From assembly GCF_012275575.1 (NCBI RefSeq), contig NZ_NPIH01000006.1, forward strand, positions 1 to 43,758: a stretch of DNA of 43,758 bases. The letters run 5' to 3'. Source of the DNA: Paraburkholderia sp. SG-MS1 (GTDB taxonomy: Bacteria > Pseudomonadota > Gammaproteobacteria > Burkholderiales > Burkholderiaceae). The number at the start of each line of letters is the position of its first letter. Position 1 is the stretch's first letter. A program made the translations under genes and the position numbers. This document shows, in pieces, positions 7,900 through 16,973 of the stretch. Under the pieces are notes generated by a model, which made no database searches, was not told where the DNA came from, and worked only from the letters and a program-made list of their open reading frames with translations.

Positions 7900-9036
7900 T
7901 TAACCGCGCAAATCACGCAATGGATGTTCGTCCGCCGGCCACGGGCTCTCGAACATTTTCTCCACGTCGGCGGCGCTGACGTCTTCAATGCGCGCAAAGC
8001 GCCAGCGCGGCGCGTTGTCCTTATCGATGATGCGCGCCCGAATGCCTTCGAGCGTGTCGCCCGCAAGAAAGCTCGAGCGCGTCAGATCGAGATCGCGGCG
8101 CAGCACGTCGGCCATCGACCCTTCCCCACGCGTCACCACTTCCAGCGACACCGCCATCGACAGCGGTGAGCGCTCACGCAGCACACCGATCATCTGTTCG
8201 GCCCACTCCGCTGCATCGCCCTGCTGGGCGCGCTCCTGTTCGAGCGACGCAAGAATCCGCGCGACATCGGGCAACGCGAAATGCCGGTCGATCAACGCAC
8301 GCGCGCCCGCCAGCGAGGAAGCCTCCGGCGCCGGCACGACATGCTGGGCGAGCGCCGCCCGCTCGAGGCAGGCAACCACATCCGCGCCGCGTTCGAACAG
8401 TTCGCTGCGCAACGTGTCGAGCAGCGCGGGCAAGGCCGCATCGTCGACATACACATCGGCAAGGCCCGCGTAGAGCGCATCGGCCGCGCCGATCGTCTCG
8501 CCGGTCACCGCCAGATAGCGGCCGATCGCGCCTGGCGTGCGTGCCAGAAACCAGCTCGCGCCGACATCGGGAAAGAGCCCGATGCGCGTTTCGGGCATCG
8601 CCATCTTCGTCGAGCCGGTGACCACGCGCAGGCCACCGGTGCGATGCGCGCCTTGCGAGATGCCCATACCGCCGCCCATCACGACGCCATTCATCAACGC
8701 GATGTACGGCTTCGGATAAGTGAAGATCGCGTGATTGAGACGGTATTCCTCGATGAAGAACACGTCGCGCGCGTCATGCTCGCCGCGCTGCGCCGACTCG
8801 TACAGAAACCGGATATCGCCGCCCGCGCAGAACGCACGGGCGTGCTGGCTGCGCGCCACGACGGCGAGCACGTCTGGATTGTCGCGCCACTGATCGAGCG
8901 CCGCGTGGATCGCGCGAATCATGCCGGTCGACAGTGCGTTGAGCGCCTTCGGCCTTTCCAGTTCGATGAAGCCGATGCGGTTGGCTACGTAAGTCGCGAC
9001 TTCGTCGCTGACGGCGGGCGAGGCGGAAATGGACAT
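7900..9036 (-). CDS. 3-hydroxyisobutyryl-CoA hydrolase / enoyl-CoA hydratase family
   Basis: 378-residue crotonase-fold enzyme (ECH_2 subgroup), likely EC 3.1.2.4 in valine breakdown: 3-hydroxyisobutyryl-CoA to free acid and CoA. Seen: oxyanion-hole region HARAFCAGGDIRFLYE, second glycine loop MNGVVMGGGMGISQGAHR, and MPETRIGLFPDVGASWFL carrying the Glu and Asp that distinguish the hydrolase from simple hydratases. The C-terminal extension relative to 260-residue crotonases also fits. Similarity begins at the Met at 9036, although the frame stays open upstream. It follows the TetR gene on the same strand by 46 bp, so the two may be co-transcribed. Confidence 0.88.
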   Translation of the reverse strand: MSISASPAVSDEVATYVANRIGFIELERPKALNALSTGMIRAIHAALDQWRDNPDVLAVVARSQHARAFCAGGDIRFLYESAQRGEHDARDVFFIEEYRLNHAIFTYPKPYIALMNGVVMGGGMGISQGAHRTGGLRVVTGSTKMAMPETRIGLFPDVGASWFLARTPGAIGRYLAVTGETIGAADALYAGLADVYVDDAALPALLDTLRSELFERGADVVACLERAALAQHVVPAPEASSLAGARALIDRHFALPDVARILASLEQERAQQGDAAEWAEQMIGVLRERSPLSMAVSLEVVTRGEGSMADVLRRDLDLTRSSFLAGDTLEGIRARIIDKDNAPRWRFARIEDVSAADVEKMFESPWPADEHPLRDLRG

Positions 9037-9082
9037 GGCGTACGAGGCCCAGCGGCGTTGAGTGAAATGGAATTGAACGTTA

Positions 9083-10048
9083 TCACGTGCCTGGGGTTTT
9101 GCGCTTCGTGGCCGGACGCTGGGTCTTGCCTCGTGGCGCTTTGCCCGGCTTGCCACCGGCGCCCGGCGACGACGGGGCACTGCCGCGATCGCCGGGAGAT
9201 GTGGTCTGCCTGTGTGCGGATTGTTTCTTCTCCGCACCGGCCGTACTCGCGACGCGGCGCGATGGCGAGGCGCGTCGTGCGGCGGGTGGCGCGGTGTGCG
9301 GCACCGCTTGTGATGCACCGAGCCAGGCGTCGAGTGCAACATCCACCACCGTATCGAGCGATGCGGTTGGAAACACCGGACACGTGAGGTTCAGCGCGAC
9401 GATGCCGTGCAGGGTCGCCCAAAATGCCTCGGCCCACACAGCGGTATCCGTCGAAGCCGGCAGGCGCCCCGCCGCTTTGAGTGCATCGAGCGCCGCAATC
9501 ATCAAGTGCAATGCAGCCGCGCCGGGGTCGTCGGCGGCGGCGGTGGTGGCCGCGTCGTCGTTCACCTCGATAGCTGGTGGGGTCGCCGATGTCATTGGGT
9601 CCGTCGCGCTGAGCGCCAACTTGTCGTCGGCGAGCGCGTTGGCCTTACCCGCAACCGAAGCCCCCGCGCCGGCCAGCGCCGCCCCCATATAACTCTGATC
9701 CTCCATGAAGATCAGCCGATACGTCTCCCGATGTGTGACGCCGAACGCAACATAAGCGCGCCCGAGCGCCTTCAACCGCTCAGCCGGATCGACGATCCCC
9801 GCGAGCGGCACGAAGGTCTGCAGCAATTGCGCATAACCCTCTGCGCACAACGCATGCGCGATCTCGTCGCGGCTCGCGAAATGCAGATACAGCGTGGCGG
9901 GTGAATATTCGATGGCGTCGGCGATCTTGCGCATCGAGAGCGCGGCGAAACCTTCACCCATGACGATGCGCCGCGCGGCATCGAGGATGCGTTCGCGCAG
10001 CGCCTGTTTCTGGCGGCTTTTTCGTTCGGCGATTCCCATGTCGGACAT
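9083..10048 (-). CDS. TetR/AcrR family regulator with long basic tail
   Basis: 321-residue repressor. N-terminal TetR DNA-binding domain (RERILDAARRIVMGEGFAALSMRKIADAIEYS..., residues 18-66; recognition helix around SPATLYLHF). The ligand/dimer domain is interrupted by a low-complexity Ala/Asp insert (about 150-195), and the last ~75 residues form a Ser/Pro/Lys/Arg-rich disordered tail. Typical TetR proteins are about 200 residues. Start at 10048 (MSDMGIAERK) or the Met three codons later; the ribosome binding site is weak. Divergent from an NAD-epimerase gene, with a palindromic operator between them, so it probably represses itself and that gene. Confidence 0.88.
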   Translation of the reverse strand: MSDMGIAERKSRQKQALRERILDAARRIVMGEGFAALSMRKIADAIEYSPATLYLHFASRDEIAHALCAEGYAQLLQTFVPLAGIVDPAERLKALGRAYVAFGVTHRETYRLIFMEDQSYMGAALAGAGASVAGKANALADDKLALSATDPMTSATPPAIEVNDDAATTAAADDPGAAALHLMIAALDALKAAGRLPASTDTAVWAEAFWATLHGIVALNLTCPVFPTASLDTVVDVALDAWLGASQAVPHTAPPAARRASPSRRVASTAGAEKKQSAHRQTTSPGDRGSAPSSPGAGGKPGKAPRGKTQRPATKRKTPGT

Positions 10049-10081
10049 TTTCAGATTGACAAACTGAAAAGTCAATTTAAA

Positions 10082-10114
10082 CTGAACACTGTTTACTGAA
10101 CGGTGTTCAGTAAA
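10082..10114. promoter_or_regulatory. TetR-type palindromic operator
   Basis: Perfect 10-bp inverted repeat TTTACTGAAC-GGT-GTTCAGTAAA at 10092-10114, overlapped on its left by another CTGAACAC half-site (10082-10089) that pairs with GTGTTCAG at 10103-10110. A further dyad TTGAC/GTCAA spans 10056-10075. Lying between the divergent tetR and epimerase genes, it is the expected binding site of the TetR protein. Confidence 0.8.
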
Positions 10115-10171
10115 TTTCAATCGTTGTCTGAATGTGCGAGTGCGCTTCGGCGCAGCCTGCGAGGGGTCGTC

Positions 10172-11170
10172 ATGGAAGAGCCAGGGAAAGTGGGTTTGTT
10201 CGGCGCCGCGGGTGCGGCCGGCCGGATCATCGCGGCGGCGCTGAGCGCGGCGGGTCGTGACTACCGCGTGGTCGGCCGCTCGCGCGAGCCGCTCGAAGCG
10301 GCGTTCGGCCACGACCCGCGCGCCGGAATCGTCACGTGGAATCCCGACGACGCCGCGTCGATTCGCGCGGCGGCCGCCGGCTTGCAGACCGTGATCTACC
10401 TGGTCGGCGTGCCGTACGACCAGTTCGCCGCCCATCCGCCGTTGATGGAAAAAACGCTCGCCGGCGTCGTGGCGGCGGGCGTGGAGCGCTTCATTCTGAT
10501 CGGCACGGTGTATCCATACGGTCGCGCGCGCGGCAATCCGATCCGCGAGGATCATCCGCGCGCGCCGCACACATTCAAAGGCCGGATGCGGCTCGCGCAG
10601 GAAAATCTCGTGCTGGCAGCGCACGGCCAGCAGGGCCTTTCGACGCTGGTGCTGCGTCTGCCCGACTTCTACGGTCCCTGCATCGAGCGCAGCCTGCTGA
10701 ACGGCGTATTCGAGGGCGCCGTCGCCGGAAAGCGTGCGCAGATGATCGGCCCGGTGGACGTGCCGCACGAATTCATTTACCTGCCGGACATCGGGCCGGT
10801 GGTCGAGACGCTCACCCGCACGCTCGCAGCCTATGGACGCTGGTGGCACCTCGCCGGCGCAGGCACGCTCACGCAGCGCGAAGTGGCGCAGCAGGCTTAC
10901 GCGCTGGCGGGCCGCGCACCGAAGCTGATGGTGGCCGGCAAGACCCTGCTGCGCGTGCTCGGCCTCGTCAATCCGCTGATGCGCGAGTTGGTGGAGATGA
11001 ACTACCTGATGACCGAGCCGGTCGTGCTCGACGACTCTGCGCTGACGAGCCTGATCGGCCCGATCGTCAAAACGCCGTACGAGGAAGGGATCCGGCGCTG
11101 CGTCGAAGCCGCGCGCGACGCGGCTTCGACTCACGGCGCGACGCAGCGAAGCGCCGCGAAAACGGTTTGA
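10172..11170 (+). CDS. NAD(P)-dependent epimerase/dehydratase-like protein
   Basis: 332-residue extended/atypical SDR with an N-terminal Rossmann fold. The dinucleotide loop is GLFGAAGAAGR (about residues 8-18), then VVGRSREPLEA. The region ERFILIGTVYPYGRARGNPI matches the SDR active-site strand, with Tyr in PYGR; the classical YxxxK Lys is not obvious, so catalysis is uncertain. Other SDR features are VLRLPDFYGP and HEFIYLPDIG. Substrate unknown. GAGGGG six bases upstream supports the ATG at 10172 rather than the GTG inside the operator. It is divergent from tetR and probably repressed by it. Confidence 0.82.
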   Translation: MEEPGKVGLFGAAGAAGRIIAAALSAAGRDYRVVGRSREPLEAAFGHDPRAGIVTWNPDDAASIRAAAAGLQTVIYLVGVPYDQFAAHPPLMEKTLAGVVAAGVERFILIGTVYPYGRARGNPIREDHPRAPHTFKGRMRLAQENLVLAAHGQQGLSTLVLRLPDFYGPCIERSLLNGVFEGAVAGKRAQMIGPVDVPHEFIYLPDIGPVVETLTRTLAAYGRWWHLAGAGTLTQREVAQQAYALAGRAPKLMVAGKTLLRVLGLVNPLMRELVEMNYLMTEPVVLDDSALTSLIGPIVKTPYEEGIRRCVEAARDAASTHGATQRSAAKTV

Positions 11171-11288
11171 ATGACGCAGCCCGCGCCGGGGCGGCACATG
11201 CCAGCGAAACCGGTGCAGGTCGATCGGACTGTATCGTTGCCGCGCGTCGCACGAATGTGCGGCACGTATGAGGCGCGCGAGAGCCGGA

Positions 11289-11573
11289 CTAGTCCGCCAT
11301 CTTACCGGGTGGGAAATGGCCGCTCTTGAGCAGCACAGGTGTGCCGTTGCTGATCTGCAAGTGCTCGCGCGCCACGGCCTCGATGCGCGGACGGCCGGCA
11401 TCGAACGCGCGCAGCCAGCCTTCGCGGTCCTCGGTGTAGGCGCCGAAGTGGTCTTCGAGCGCTTCGACCGAAATCGCGCACGGTACCGGCTCGCCGTCCA
11501 CCAGCGCGGGAAAGACTACGGTCAGATTGGAGCCGCGGTAGGCAGGCGCGTCCGCGGGAAACCGAATTTCCAT
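11289..11573 (-). CDS. DUF1488 family protein
   Basis: 94-residue protein (MEIRFPADAPAYRGSNLTVVFPALVDGEPVPCAISVEALEDHFGA...) matching the short DUF1488 family, whose members are small cytosolic proteins of unknown role with conserved ISxEALxDHF and a C-terminal basic/helix part. The frame is open upstream to an ATG at 11774 that overlaps the stop of the preceding gene as TGATG, which would give 161 residues with a disordered N-terminus. The internal start at 11573 (GAGG at moderate spacing) matches family length and is preferred. Confidence 0.7.
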   Translation of the reverse strand: MEIRFPADAPAYRGSNLTVVFPALVDGEPVPCAISVEALEDHFGAYTEDREGWLRAFDAGRPRIEAVAREHLQISNGTPVLLKSGHFPPGKMAD

Positions 11574-11773
11574 GGTCGCCTCATCAGAAGGTTCCGGCAG
11601 GAAGGCGGCGCCGGCCAGAACTGGCCGCGCGCCGCCAACCCCGCTATGGTACTCGCGCGGCCGGCGCGCGGTCCAGCGGGCCGCGGGGCGCTCTTCCGAG
11701 TTTTCGGGCGCGTTTCCAGATGCGCTCTTTTGTGCGCCTGCGGCGGCGAGTTTGCCCGTATTCCGTGCTGCCA

Positions 11774-12037
11774 TCAGTGTCCACCCAATAGACGGTCGAC
11801 ATAGTCGCGCGCCGCCTGTTCCACGAAAACCAGCGCGTCCGCCTCGCTGCCGAAGCGTTGCTCGCCGCCGAGATCCAGCAGCGTTTCCATCCGGCGCGGA
11901 TCGTCCGGACCGTGTTCAGCGAGACTCACCGAACCGACGTAGGTGCCGCCCGCCTCCGGCGTATCGGTGGCCGGCACGAAGCGCGCGGCGGCGCTGATGT
12001 AATAGCCGCGATAAGGTCCGCTGACCCGTTCAGCCAT
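11774..12037 (-). CDS. Hypothetical 87-residue protein
   Basis: Small protein MAERVSGPYRGYYISAAARFVP...; the GPYRGYYI motif, a Gly-rich turn (PEAGGTYVGSVSLAEHGPDD) and a C-terminal helix (ADALVFVEQAARDYVDRLLGG) suggest a compact alpha/beta fold. Not recognised. GAGGAGG before the ATG is a near-perfect ribosome binding site. Same strand as the DUF1488 gene; its stop overlaps a possible upstream start of that gene, so the two are likely one transcript. Confidence 0.7.
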   Translation of the reverse strand: MAERVSGPYRGYYISAAARFVPATDTPEAGGTYVGSVSLAEHGPDDPRRMETLLDLGGEQRFGSEADALVFVEQAARDYVDRLLGGH

Positions 12038-12301
12038 AGTTTTTCCTCCTCGTTGCGATTGATGGAGAGCGCCGCGCGCGGCGCGTCGGCCTGCGCTTCG
12101 CCGCAGGTCCGCAGATGCCGTCGCACGCATGCGCTTCTGGCAAACAGCCAGTAAGTAAGGCGCCTCGCGCACCGATAAGTTCTACCGGATGCGTATCGGC
12201 GTAGCTGCGCATTGCACTTGTTCGAGCCGTGCGGGTCGAACTTCGACGTCGGCACGATCCGTGCTGCCGCAAGACGCGATTTCGAGGGCGACCAGCGCAA
12301 T

Positions 12302-12493
12302 ATGGGAAAATATTTTCTACAGAACCAGGAACTGCCCGAGCCGGATGCGGCGAACAAGTGGTTTGCGTATGCCGAAAGCCATGGCATCGACATTCCGAAA
12401 GCCATCAGCATCTGGGAAGACGCGGCCACTGAAAGCGGCGCGGAAAGCCGCCGCCTGGTCAGCGCAGCGGGCATCACGATCGAGACACCCTAG
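12302..12493 (+). CDS. Hypothetical 63-residue protein
   Basis: MGKYFLQNQELPEPDAANKWFAYAE..., a small acidic protein with two predicted helices (AANKWFAYAESHG, KAISIWEDAATESGAESRRLVSAAG). No domain recognised. The start is tentative: GAGGG lies rather far upstream, and an in-frame TTG at 12212 would add 30 poorly conserved-looking residues. It precedes a lipoprotein gene by 72 bp on the same strand. Confidence 0.5.
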   Translation: MGKYFLQNQELPEPDAANKWFAYAESHGIDIPKAISIWEDAATESGAESRRLVSAAGITIETP

Positions 12494-12565
12494 CTGTCGG
12501 CGCGCGCGTCGCGTGGCGGCGTCGAGACCACGAACCACTTGAACACCAGAAAGGAAATCATCACG

Positions 12566-12958
12566 ATGCATTTTATGACGCAACTGCGGACTCAACCGCG
12601 CCGCGCCGGCCGCTTCCGATCCACTACCGCGCTCGCGCTGGTCCGCCGGGCTGCGCTGTCGGCCGCCCTGCCCGCCGCGGTGCTGCTGGGCGCGGGCCTC
12701 GCCGGTTGCGCATCGTCGAACACCACCTCGTTGATCAACCTGCCGAACGGCCAGACCGGTTTCGCCGTGAATTGCAGCGGCGCCGACGCCGCTTCCAGCT
12801 GGGCCTCCTGCTACGTGCAGGCTGGCAATGCATGTGGCGCGACCGGTTACGAGATCGTGTCGAAAGATAACGACGAAGGCGGCACCGCGGGCGGCAGCGT
12901 CACCAACGTCGTATCGGCCAACGTGAAAAACCGCTCGATGATCGTACGCTGCAAGTAA
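12566..12958 (+). CDS. Small lipoprotein
   Basis: 130-residue protein with a long basic n-region (QPRRAGRFR), a hydrophobic stretch, and the lipobox LAGC with Cys48, so it should be lipidated and anchored to a membrane from the periplasmic side. The mature part has three further cysteines in an NCSG...SCYVQAGNACG arrangement and one at the C-terminus (VRCK), enough for two disulfides. No family name is certain. AAGGAAAT lies about ten bases before the ATG; a Met four codons on is an alternative start. Confidence 0.78.
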   Translation: MHFMTQLRTQPRRAGRFRSTTALALVRRAALSAALPAAVLLGAGLAGCASSNTTSLINLPNGQTGFAVNCSGADAASSWASCYVQAGNACGATGYEIVSKDNDEGGTAGGSVTNVVSANVKNRSMIVRCK

Positions 12959-13078
12959 GCGCCATCCGCAACGTTGGGCGCCACTGCACGCCGGCGCCGA
13001 CGTCACGCTCAACGTCGACCATGGCCCTGCGGCGGACGAGATCCTGATCACCGGCGGACGCGGCGTGGCTTCGCTGGA

Positions 13079-13417
13079 TCAATGCGCCTGCATCTTCGAG
13101 AAGATGTTCAACACGGCGACGCCGGCAACGATCAGTCCGAGCCCGATGATCGCCGGCACGTCGGGCACCTGGCGGTACAGCAGCAGCGCGACCAGCGTGA
13201 TCAGCACGATGCCCGCGCCCGACCACACCGCGTAGACGATGCCGACGGGAATGCTGCGCAGCGTCAGCGACAGGCAATAGAACGCCACGCCATAGCCGAG
13301 CACCACGATCGCCGACGGCAGGAGCCGCGAAAAGCCTTCCGAAGCTCGCATCGCGGACGTCGCAACCACTTCGGCGACGATCGCGATGCCCAGCAATGCG
13401 TACGGCGGCACCCGCAT
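13079..13417 (-). CDS. SMR family small multidrug-resistance transporter
   Basis: 112-residue protein with four membrane helices, the EmrE/SugE-type proton/drug antiporter fold. The essential membrane Glu is in helix 1 (LLGIAIVAEVVATSAMRASEGF), and helix 3 bears VGIVYAVWSGAGIV as in EmrE rather than the SugE pattern. It exports hydrophobic cations in exchange for protons as an antiparallel dimer in characterised relatives. Start at 13417 with AGGG upstream; the preceding UPF0303 gene ends only four bases before, so they are co-transcribed. Confidence 0.93.
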   Translation of the reverse strand: MRVPPYALLGIAIVAEVVATSAMRASEGFSRLLPSAIVVLGYGVAFYCLSLTLRSIPVGIVYAVWSGAGIVLITLVALLLYRQVPDVPAIIGLGLIVAGVAVLNIFSKMQAH

Positions 13418-13421
13418 TGCA

Positions 13422-13919
13422 TCAGCCCTTGGCAAGCGCGAGCTTGCTGTAGTCGTGGCCGAGATGCGCGCACAGCGCCTCCACCACCAGCTCGTGATCG
13501 GCACGCTGCGGCAAGCCGGACACGGTGATCGAACCGATCACGCCCGCGCCCGCCACCGTCAACGGAAACGCACCCCCGTGCGAGGCGTATTCCGTGTTCG
13601 GCAAGCCGTGCTTGTCGGCGAGCGTGCTGCCCGCCAGTTGCATCTTCAGGCCAATCGCATACGAGCTGCGGCGAAAATGCGCGACCGTGTTGCCCTTGCG
13701 GCGTGCCCAATCTACGTTGTCCGGCGTCGCGCCGCCCAGCAGGCTGAAGAACAACGGCTGACCGAAGGTGCGCACGTCGATCGCAGCGGCGATGCCGCGC
13801 GCCTTCGCAACCTCGTGCAGATAGGCGCCGATTTGCCATGCGCGGTCGGCATCGAATTGAGGGAACACCAGGGCGTGTTCCTGAGCGGCAATCACCTGCA
13901 GATCGTGAGCGATATCCAT
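13422..13919 (-). CDS. UPF0303 / GlcG-HbpS-like heme-binding domain protein
   Basis: 165-residue cytosolic protein of the YBR137W/UPF0303 group, related in fold to the HbpS/GlcG family, some members of which bind or degrade heme. Recognisable segments: [37 protein letters not shown], and the glycine-rich [21 protein letters not shown] that ends in [14 protein letters not shown]. No signal peptide. The biochemical role is unproven in bacteria. It is immediately upstream of the SMR transporter, which is a recurrent but unexplained pairing if seen in relatives. Confidence 0.85.
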   Translation of the reverse strand: MDIAHDLQVIAAQEHALVFPQFDADRAWQIGAYLHEVAKARGIAAAIDVRTFGQPLFFSLLGGATPDNVDWARRKGNTVAHFRRSSYAIGLKMQLAGSTLADKHGLPNTEYASHGGAFPLTVAGAGVIGSITVSGLPQRADHELVVEALCAHLGHDYSKLALAKG

Positions 13920-14152
13920 GGATTTCAGAGCAAGGGAGGAGTTGAGGCGCTCGCCATGGTTCGTGGTCCGGCGTGAACGGCTGGCGAGCCGCGCAAAGAG
14001 AATCTGATTCTAGCGCAGCGTTCATGGCGAGCTTTGCCGCATGCGACGCGGTCAATGCGTGCGGCGACTTCGGAGCCGCGTAAGCGGCGTAAGCGTCGTA
14101 TCGTGCGGTGCCCGGCACGACGCGCGAAGTGAAGGCGATTCTTAAATAGCTG

Positions 14153-14181
14153 TTGCACTAGCGTAAGCTTTGTCCTATAAT
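14153..14181 (+). promoter_or_regulatory. Sigma-70 promoter of tRNA-fMet
   Basis: TTGCAC (14153-14158), a 17-bp spacer and a perfect TATAAT (14176-14181), 15 bases before the mature tRNA start. The AT-rich setting contrasts with the surrounding GC-rich DNA. Confidence 0.85.
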
Positions 14182-14196
14182 CTTTTCTTCGACGGA

Positions 14197-14273
<77 letters not shown>

Positions 14274-14309
14274 CGAGCATCAATCGGTTGGAATCGTCGA
14301 AAAACATTG

Positions 14310-14340
14310 AAGGCTTGCCAAACCGGCAAGCCTTTTTTGT
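14310..14340 (+). terminator. Rho-independent terminator of tRNA-fMet
   Basis: Perfect 10-bp stem AAGGCTTGCC/GGCAAGCCTT with AAAC loop followed by TTTTTTGTTTT. The remaining stretch to 14613 contains no gene I can support. Confidence 0.92.
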
Positions 14341-14613
14341 TTTGCGCTGTCACCGGGTTCTTGCGCTGTGCCTCCCGCACATTCCCCTCGCCCGGCTCTT
14401 TTGTCTTTGCGCGATCTGCTCCAGATCTTCCACGCGCTACTACGCATCGGATTTCCACACGACGCGCGTCACGCCGGCCGTCCATCGGACTCCGAAGCGA
14501 TCAGGTCCGCGCCTCATGGGGCGATTCCGACGCTCGCTCCGCCACAGGCCTTCGTCCCAATTAAACCCCCGCCCCAGTGATAAACTCCCATCACTCCTTC
14601 TCGTCCCCTTCCT

Positions 14614-15159
14614 ATGAAATTCTGTTCTGTCTGCGGCCACGGCGTCAGTCTGAGCATCCCGCCGGGCGATAACCGCGAGCGCTTCGTCTGTGGCAGTTGC
14701 GGCACGGTGCATTACCAGAATCCGCGCAACGTGGTCGGCACCGTCCCGGTCTGGGACGACAAGGTGCTGCTGTGCCGCCGCGCGATCGAACCGCGCTACG
14801 GCTACTGGACGCTGCCCGCGGGCTTCATGGAGATGGGTGAAACAACCGCCGAGGCGGCGTCGCGCGAAACGCTGGAAGAAGCCGGCGCGCGCGTCGAAGT
14901 GCAAAGCCTGTTCTCCCTGCTGAACGTGCCGCACGTGCATCAGGTGCATCTGTTCTACATGGCGCGCCTGCTCGATCTCGACATCGCCGCGGGTGAGGAA
15001 AGTCTCGAAGTCAAACTCTTCGAGGAACACGAAATTCCGTGGGACGAGATCGCCTTCCCCACCGTTGGCCAGACGCTACGGTTCTTTTTCGCCGACCGCG
15101 CCACCGGCAGCTTCGGCCTGCACACGGGCGATATCTTCCGCTCGCTGCGCGAAGGTTGA
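14614..15159 (+). CDS. Nudix hydrolase with zinc ribbon
   Basis: 181-residue pyrophosphohydrolase. An N-terminal zinc ribbon has CxxC pairs C4/C7 and C26/C29, followed by the Nudix box GFMEMGETTAEAASRETLEE, continuing AGA, at about residues 70-92 with all catalytic Glu. This architecture resembles NudC-like and Nudix_N_2 proteins that act on NADH, FAD or ADP-ribose; the exact substrate cannot be read from sequence. It starts a same-strand run Nudix-aat-bpt-pyrD; the aat start lies nine bases after its stop, so the two are probably co-translated. Confidence 0.9.
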   Translation: MKFCSVCGHGVSLSIPPGDNRERFVCGSCGTVHYQNPRNVVGTVPVWDDKVLLCRRAIEPRYGYWTLPAGFMEMGETTAEAASRETLEEAGARVEVQSLFSLLNVPHVHQVHLFYMARLLDLDIAAGEESLEVKLFEEHEIPWDEIAFPTVGQTLRFFFADRATGSFGLHTGDIFRSLREG

Positions 15160-15168
15160 GCGGCGCGC

Positions 15169-15906
15169 ATGGTTCCCTGGCTCGGAGCTGACGATCCGTT
15201 CCCGTCCGTCGAGCGCGCACTGGGCCCGACGAGCGGCGCGCCCGGCCTGCTCGCGGCGAGCGGCGATCTGTTGCCCTCACGGCTGATCGACGCCTATCGG
15301 CGCGGCATCTTCCCGTGGTATTCGGACGGCCAGCCGGTGTTGTGGTGGAGCCCCGACCCGCGCATGATCCTGCGTCCCGCCGAATTCAAACTGTCGCCGT
15401 CGCTACGCAAGACGCTCAGGCGCGTGCTGCGCGACGACGCGTGGGAAATCCGCGTCGACGTTGATTTCGCCGCCGTGATGCGCGCCTGCGCGCAAGCGCC
15501 GCGACGCGGACAGCGCGGCACGTGGATCACCGCCGACGTGGTCGAAGCCTATTCGTCGCTGCACCGGGTGGGCGATGCGCATAGCATCGAAAGCTGGTTC
15601 GAAGGCAAGCGGGTGGGCGGCCTCTATGGCGTGTCGTTCGGCAAGATGTTCTTCGGCGAATCGATGTTCGCGCAGGCCACCGACGCGTCGAAAATCGCGC
15701 TGGCCGCGCTGGTCGGCCACTTGCGCCGTCACGAAATAGAAATGATAGACTGCCAGCAGAACACGTCGCATCTGGCATCGCTGGGCGGTCGCGAGATAGC
15801 GCGCAAGGCGTTCATCGCGCATGTTCGCGCGTCTGTCGACGCAGCGCCCATTCCCTGGCGCTTCGACAAGACCGCGTTGCTCGAAATCGTCACGCGGGCG
15901 GCGTAG
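15169..15906 (+). CDS. aat: Leucyl/phenylalanyl-tRNA--protein transferase Aat
   Basis: 245-residue cytosolic aminoacyl transferase of the N-end rule: it transfers Leu or Phe from charged tRNA to proteins with N-terminal Arg or Lys, marking them for ClpS/ClpAP. Signature segments: [58 protein letters not shown] and [14 protein letters not shown]. Length equals the family norm. It is followed after 107 bp by bpt, the transferase for acidic N-termini, so the two destabilising branches are encoded side by side. Confidence 0.96.
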   Translation: MVPWLGADDPFPSVERALGPTSGAPGLLAASGDLLPSRLIDAYRRGIFPWYSDGQPVLWWSPDPRMILRPAEFKLSPSLRKTLRRVLRDDAWEIRVDVDFAAVMRACAQAPRRGQRGTWITADVVEAYSSLHRVGDAHSIESWFEGKRVGGLYGVSFGKMFFGESMFAQATDASKIALAALVGHLRRHEIEMIDCQQNTSHLASLGGREIARKAFIAHVRASVDAAPIPWRFDKTALLEIVTRAA

Positions 15907-16013
15907 GAAGGAAGAATCAGGCCGAATCCGGACCCGCCGTCCACCGAGCCGCGGGTGACAAAACTGCAGGGCGCCGGGTTCGCATTACCAGAGACGCTTC
16001 GCGAGCTGCCAAC

Positions 16014-16835
16014 GTGACTCATCCCAACGAGCTGCCTCTTTCTCCGCTTTCAGCGTTGCAGTTTTATGCAACGGCGCCCTATCCCTGCAGTTACCTGGAT
16101 GGCCGCATCGCGCGCTCGCAAGTTGCCACACCCAGTCACCTGATCAACTCCGACGTCTATACCGATCTCGTCAAGGCGGGCTTCCGGCGCTCCGGCGTCT
16201 TCACGTACCGGCCGTATTGCGACGGCTGCCGCGCTTGCGTGCCGGTGCGCGTGCCGGTCGAGCAGTTCGAGCCGAACCGCACGCAGCGGCGGGTGTGGAA
16301 GAAGCACGGCCAAATGGTCGCCAGCGTCGCGCCGCTCCATTACGACGAAGAACACTACGCGCTGTACATGCGCTACCAGTCGGCCAGGCATGCGGGCGGC
16401 GGCATGGACCGCGACAGCCGCGACCAGTACGAGCAGTTCCTGTTGCAGAGCCGGATCAATTCGCGCCTCGTCGAATTCCGCGAGCCGCTGCCGGACCGGC
16501 CGGACGCGCCCGGCATCCTGCGCATGATCAGCATGATCGACATTCTTGGCGACGGGCTCTCGTCGGTGTACACGTTCTTCGAGCCGGGGCTCACCCAAAC
16601 CAGCTTCGGCACCTACAACATCTACTGGCAGATCGAACAGGCGCGTAGCCTGAAGCTGCCGTACGTGTATCTCGGCTACTGGATCCGCGAGAGCCCGAAG
16701 ATGGCGTACAAGGCGAATTTCCGCCCGCTCGAAGGGTTGATCGACGGCGCGTGGCGCGTACTCGATCCCGCAAGCATCGATCTGCCGCCGGTCGATCTGG
16801 CGCTTCACGGCAAGCGCGGACCGCTCAGGCCATAA
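16014..16835 (+). CDS. bpt: Aspartate/glutamate leucyltransferase Bpt
   Basis: 273-residue ATE-family transferase that adds Leu from Leu-tRNA to proteins with N-terminal Asp or Glu (N-end rule). N-terminal half has [12 protein letters not shown] and the Cys cluster [18 protein letters not shown]-terminal half has [38 protein letters not shown] and [23 protein letters not shown] start at 16014; similarity begins at residue 2-3, and no better ATG lies upstream. It acts with the upstream aat; the downstream pyrD is unrelated in function. Confidence 0.95.
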   Translation: MTHPNELPLSPLSALQFYATAPYPCSYLDGRIARSQVATPSHLINSDVYTDLVKAGFRRSGVFTYRPYCDGCRACVPVRVPVEQFEPNRTQRRVWKKHGQMVASVAPLHYDEEHYALYMRYQSARHAGGGMDRDSRDQYEQFLLQSRINSRLVEFREPLPDRPDAPGILRMISMIDILGDGLSSVYTFFEPGLTQTSFGTYNIYWQIEQARSLKLPYVYLGYWIRESPKMAYKANFRPLEGLIDGAWRVLDPASIDLPPVDLALHGKRGPLRP

Positions 16836-16973
16836 CGCGGCGCGCCATTCACCGCGCCGCTGATTCAACGCTGGCGTCGGCGCCAACGGCGCGGATTCCG
16901 TCGACCGATCTCATTAAAACGCAAAACCGGTAAAATGACGGGTTCTCATTTTCCGGCCGCCCGGCTTCGTCCT

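Noticed and set aside
9083..11401. 772-codon open frame on the minus strand
   Set aside because: Only the part from 10048 down is the TetR gene; the upstream part is the antisense shadow of the epimerase gene and crosses the divergent promoter region.
11574..11774. 67-residue N-terminal extension of the DUF1488 protein
   Set aside because: The TGATG overlap is tempting, but the extension is low-complexity and exceeds the usual family length; kept as an alternative only.
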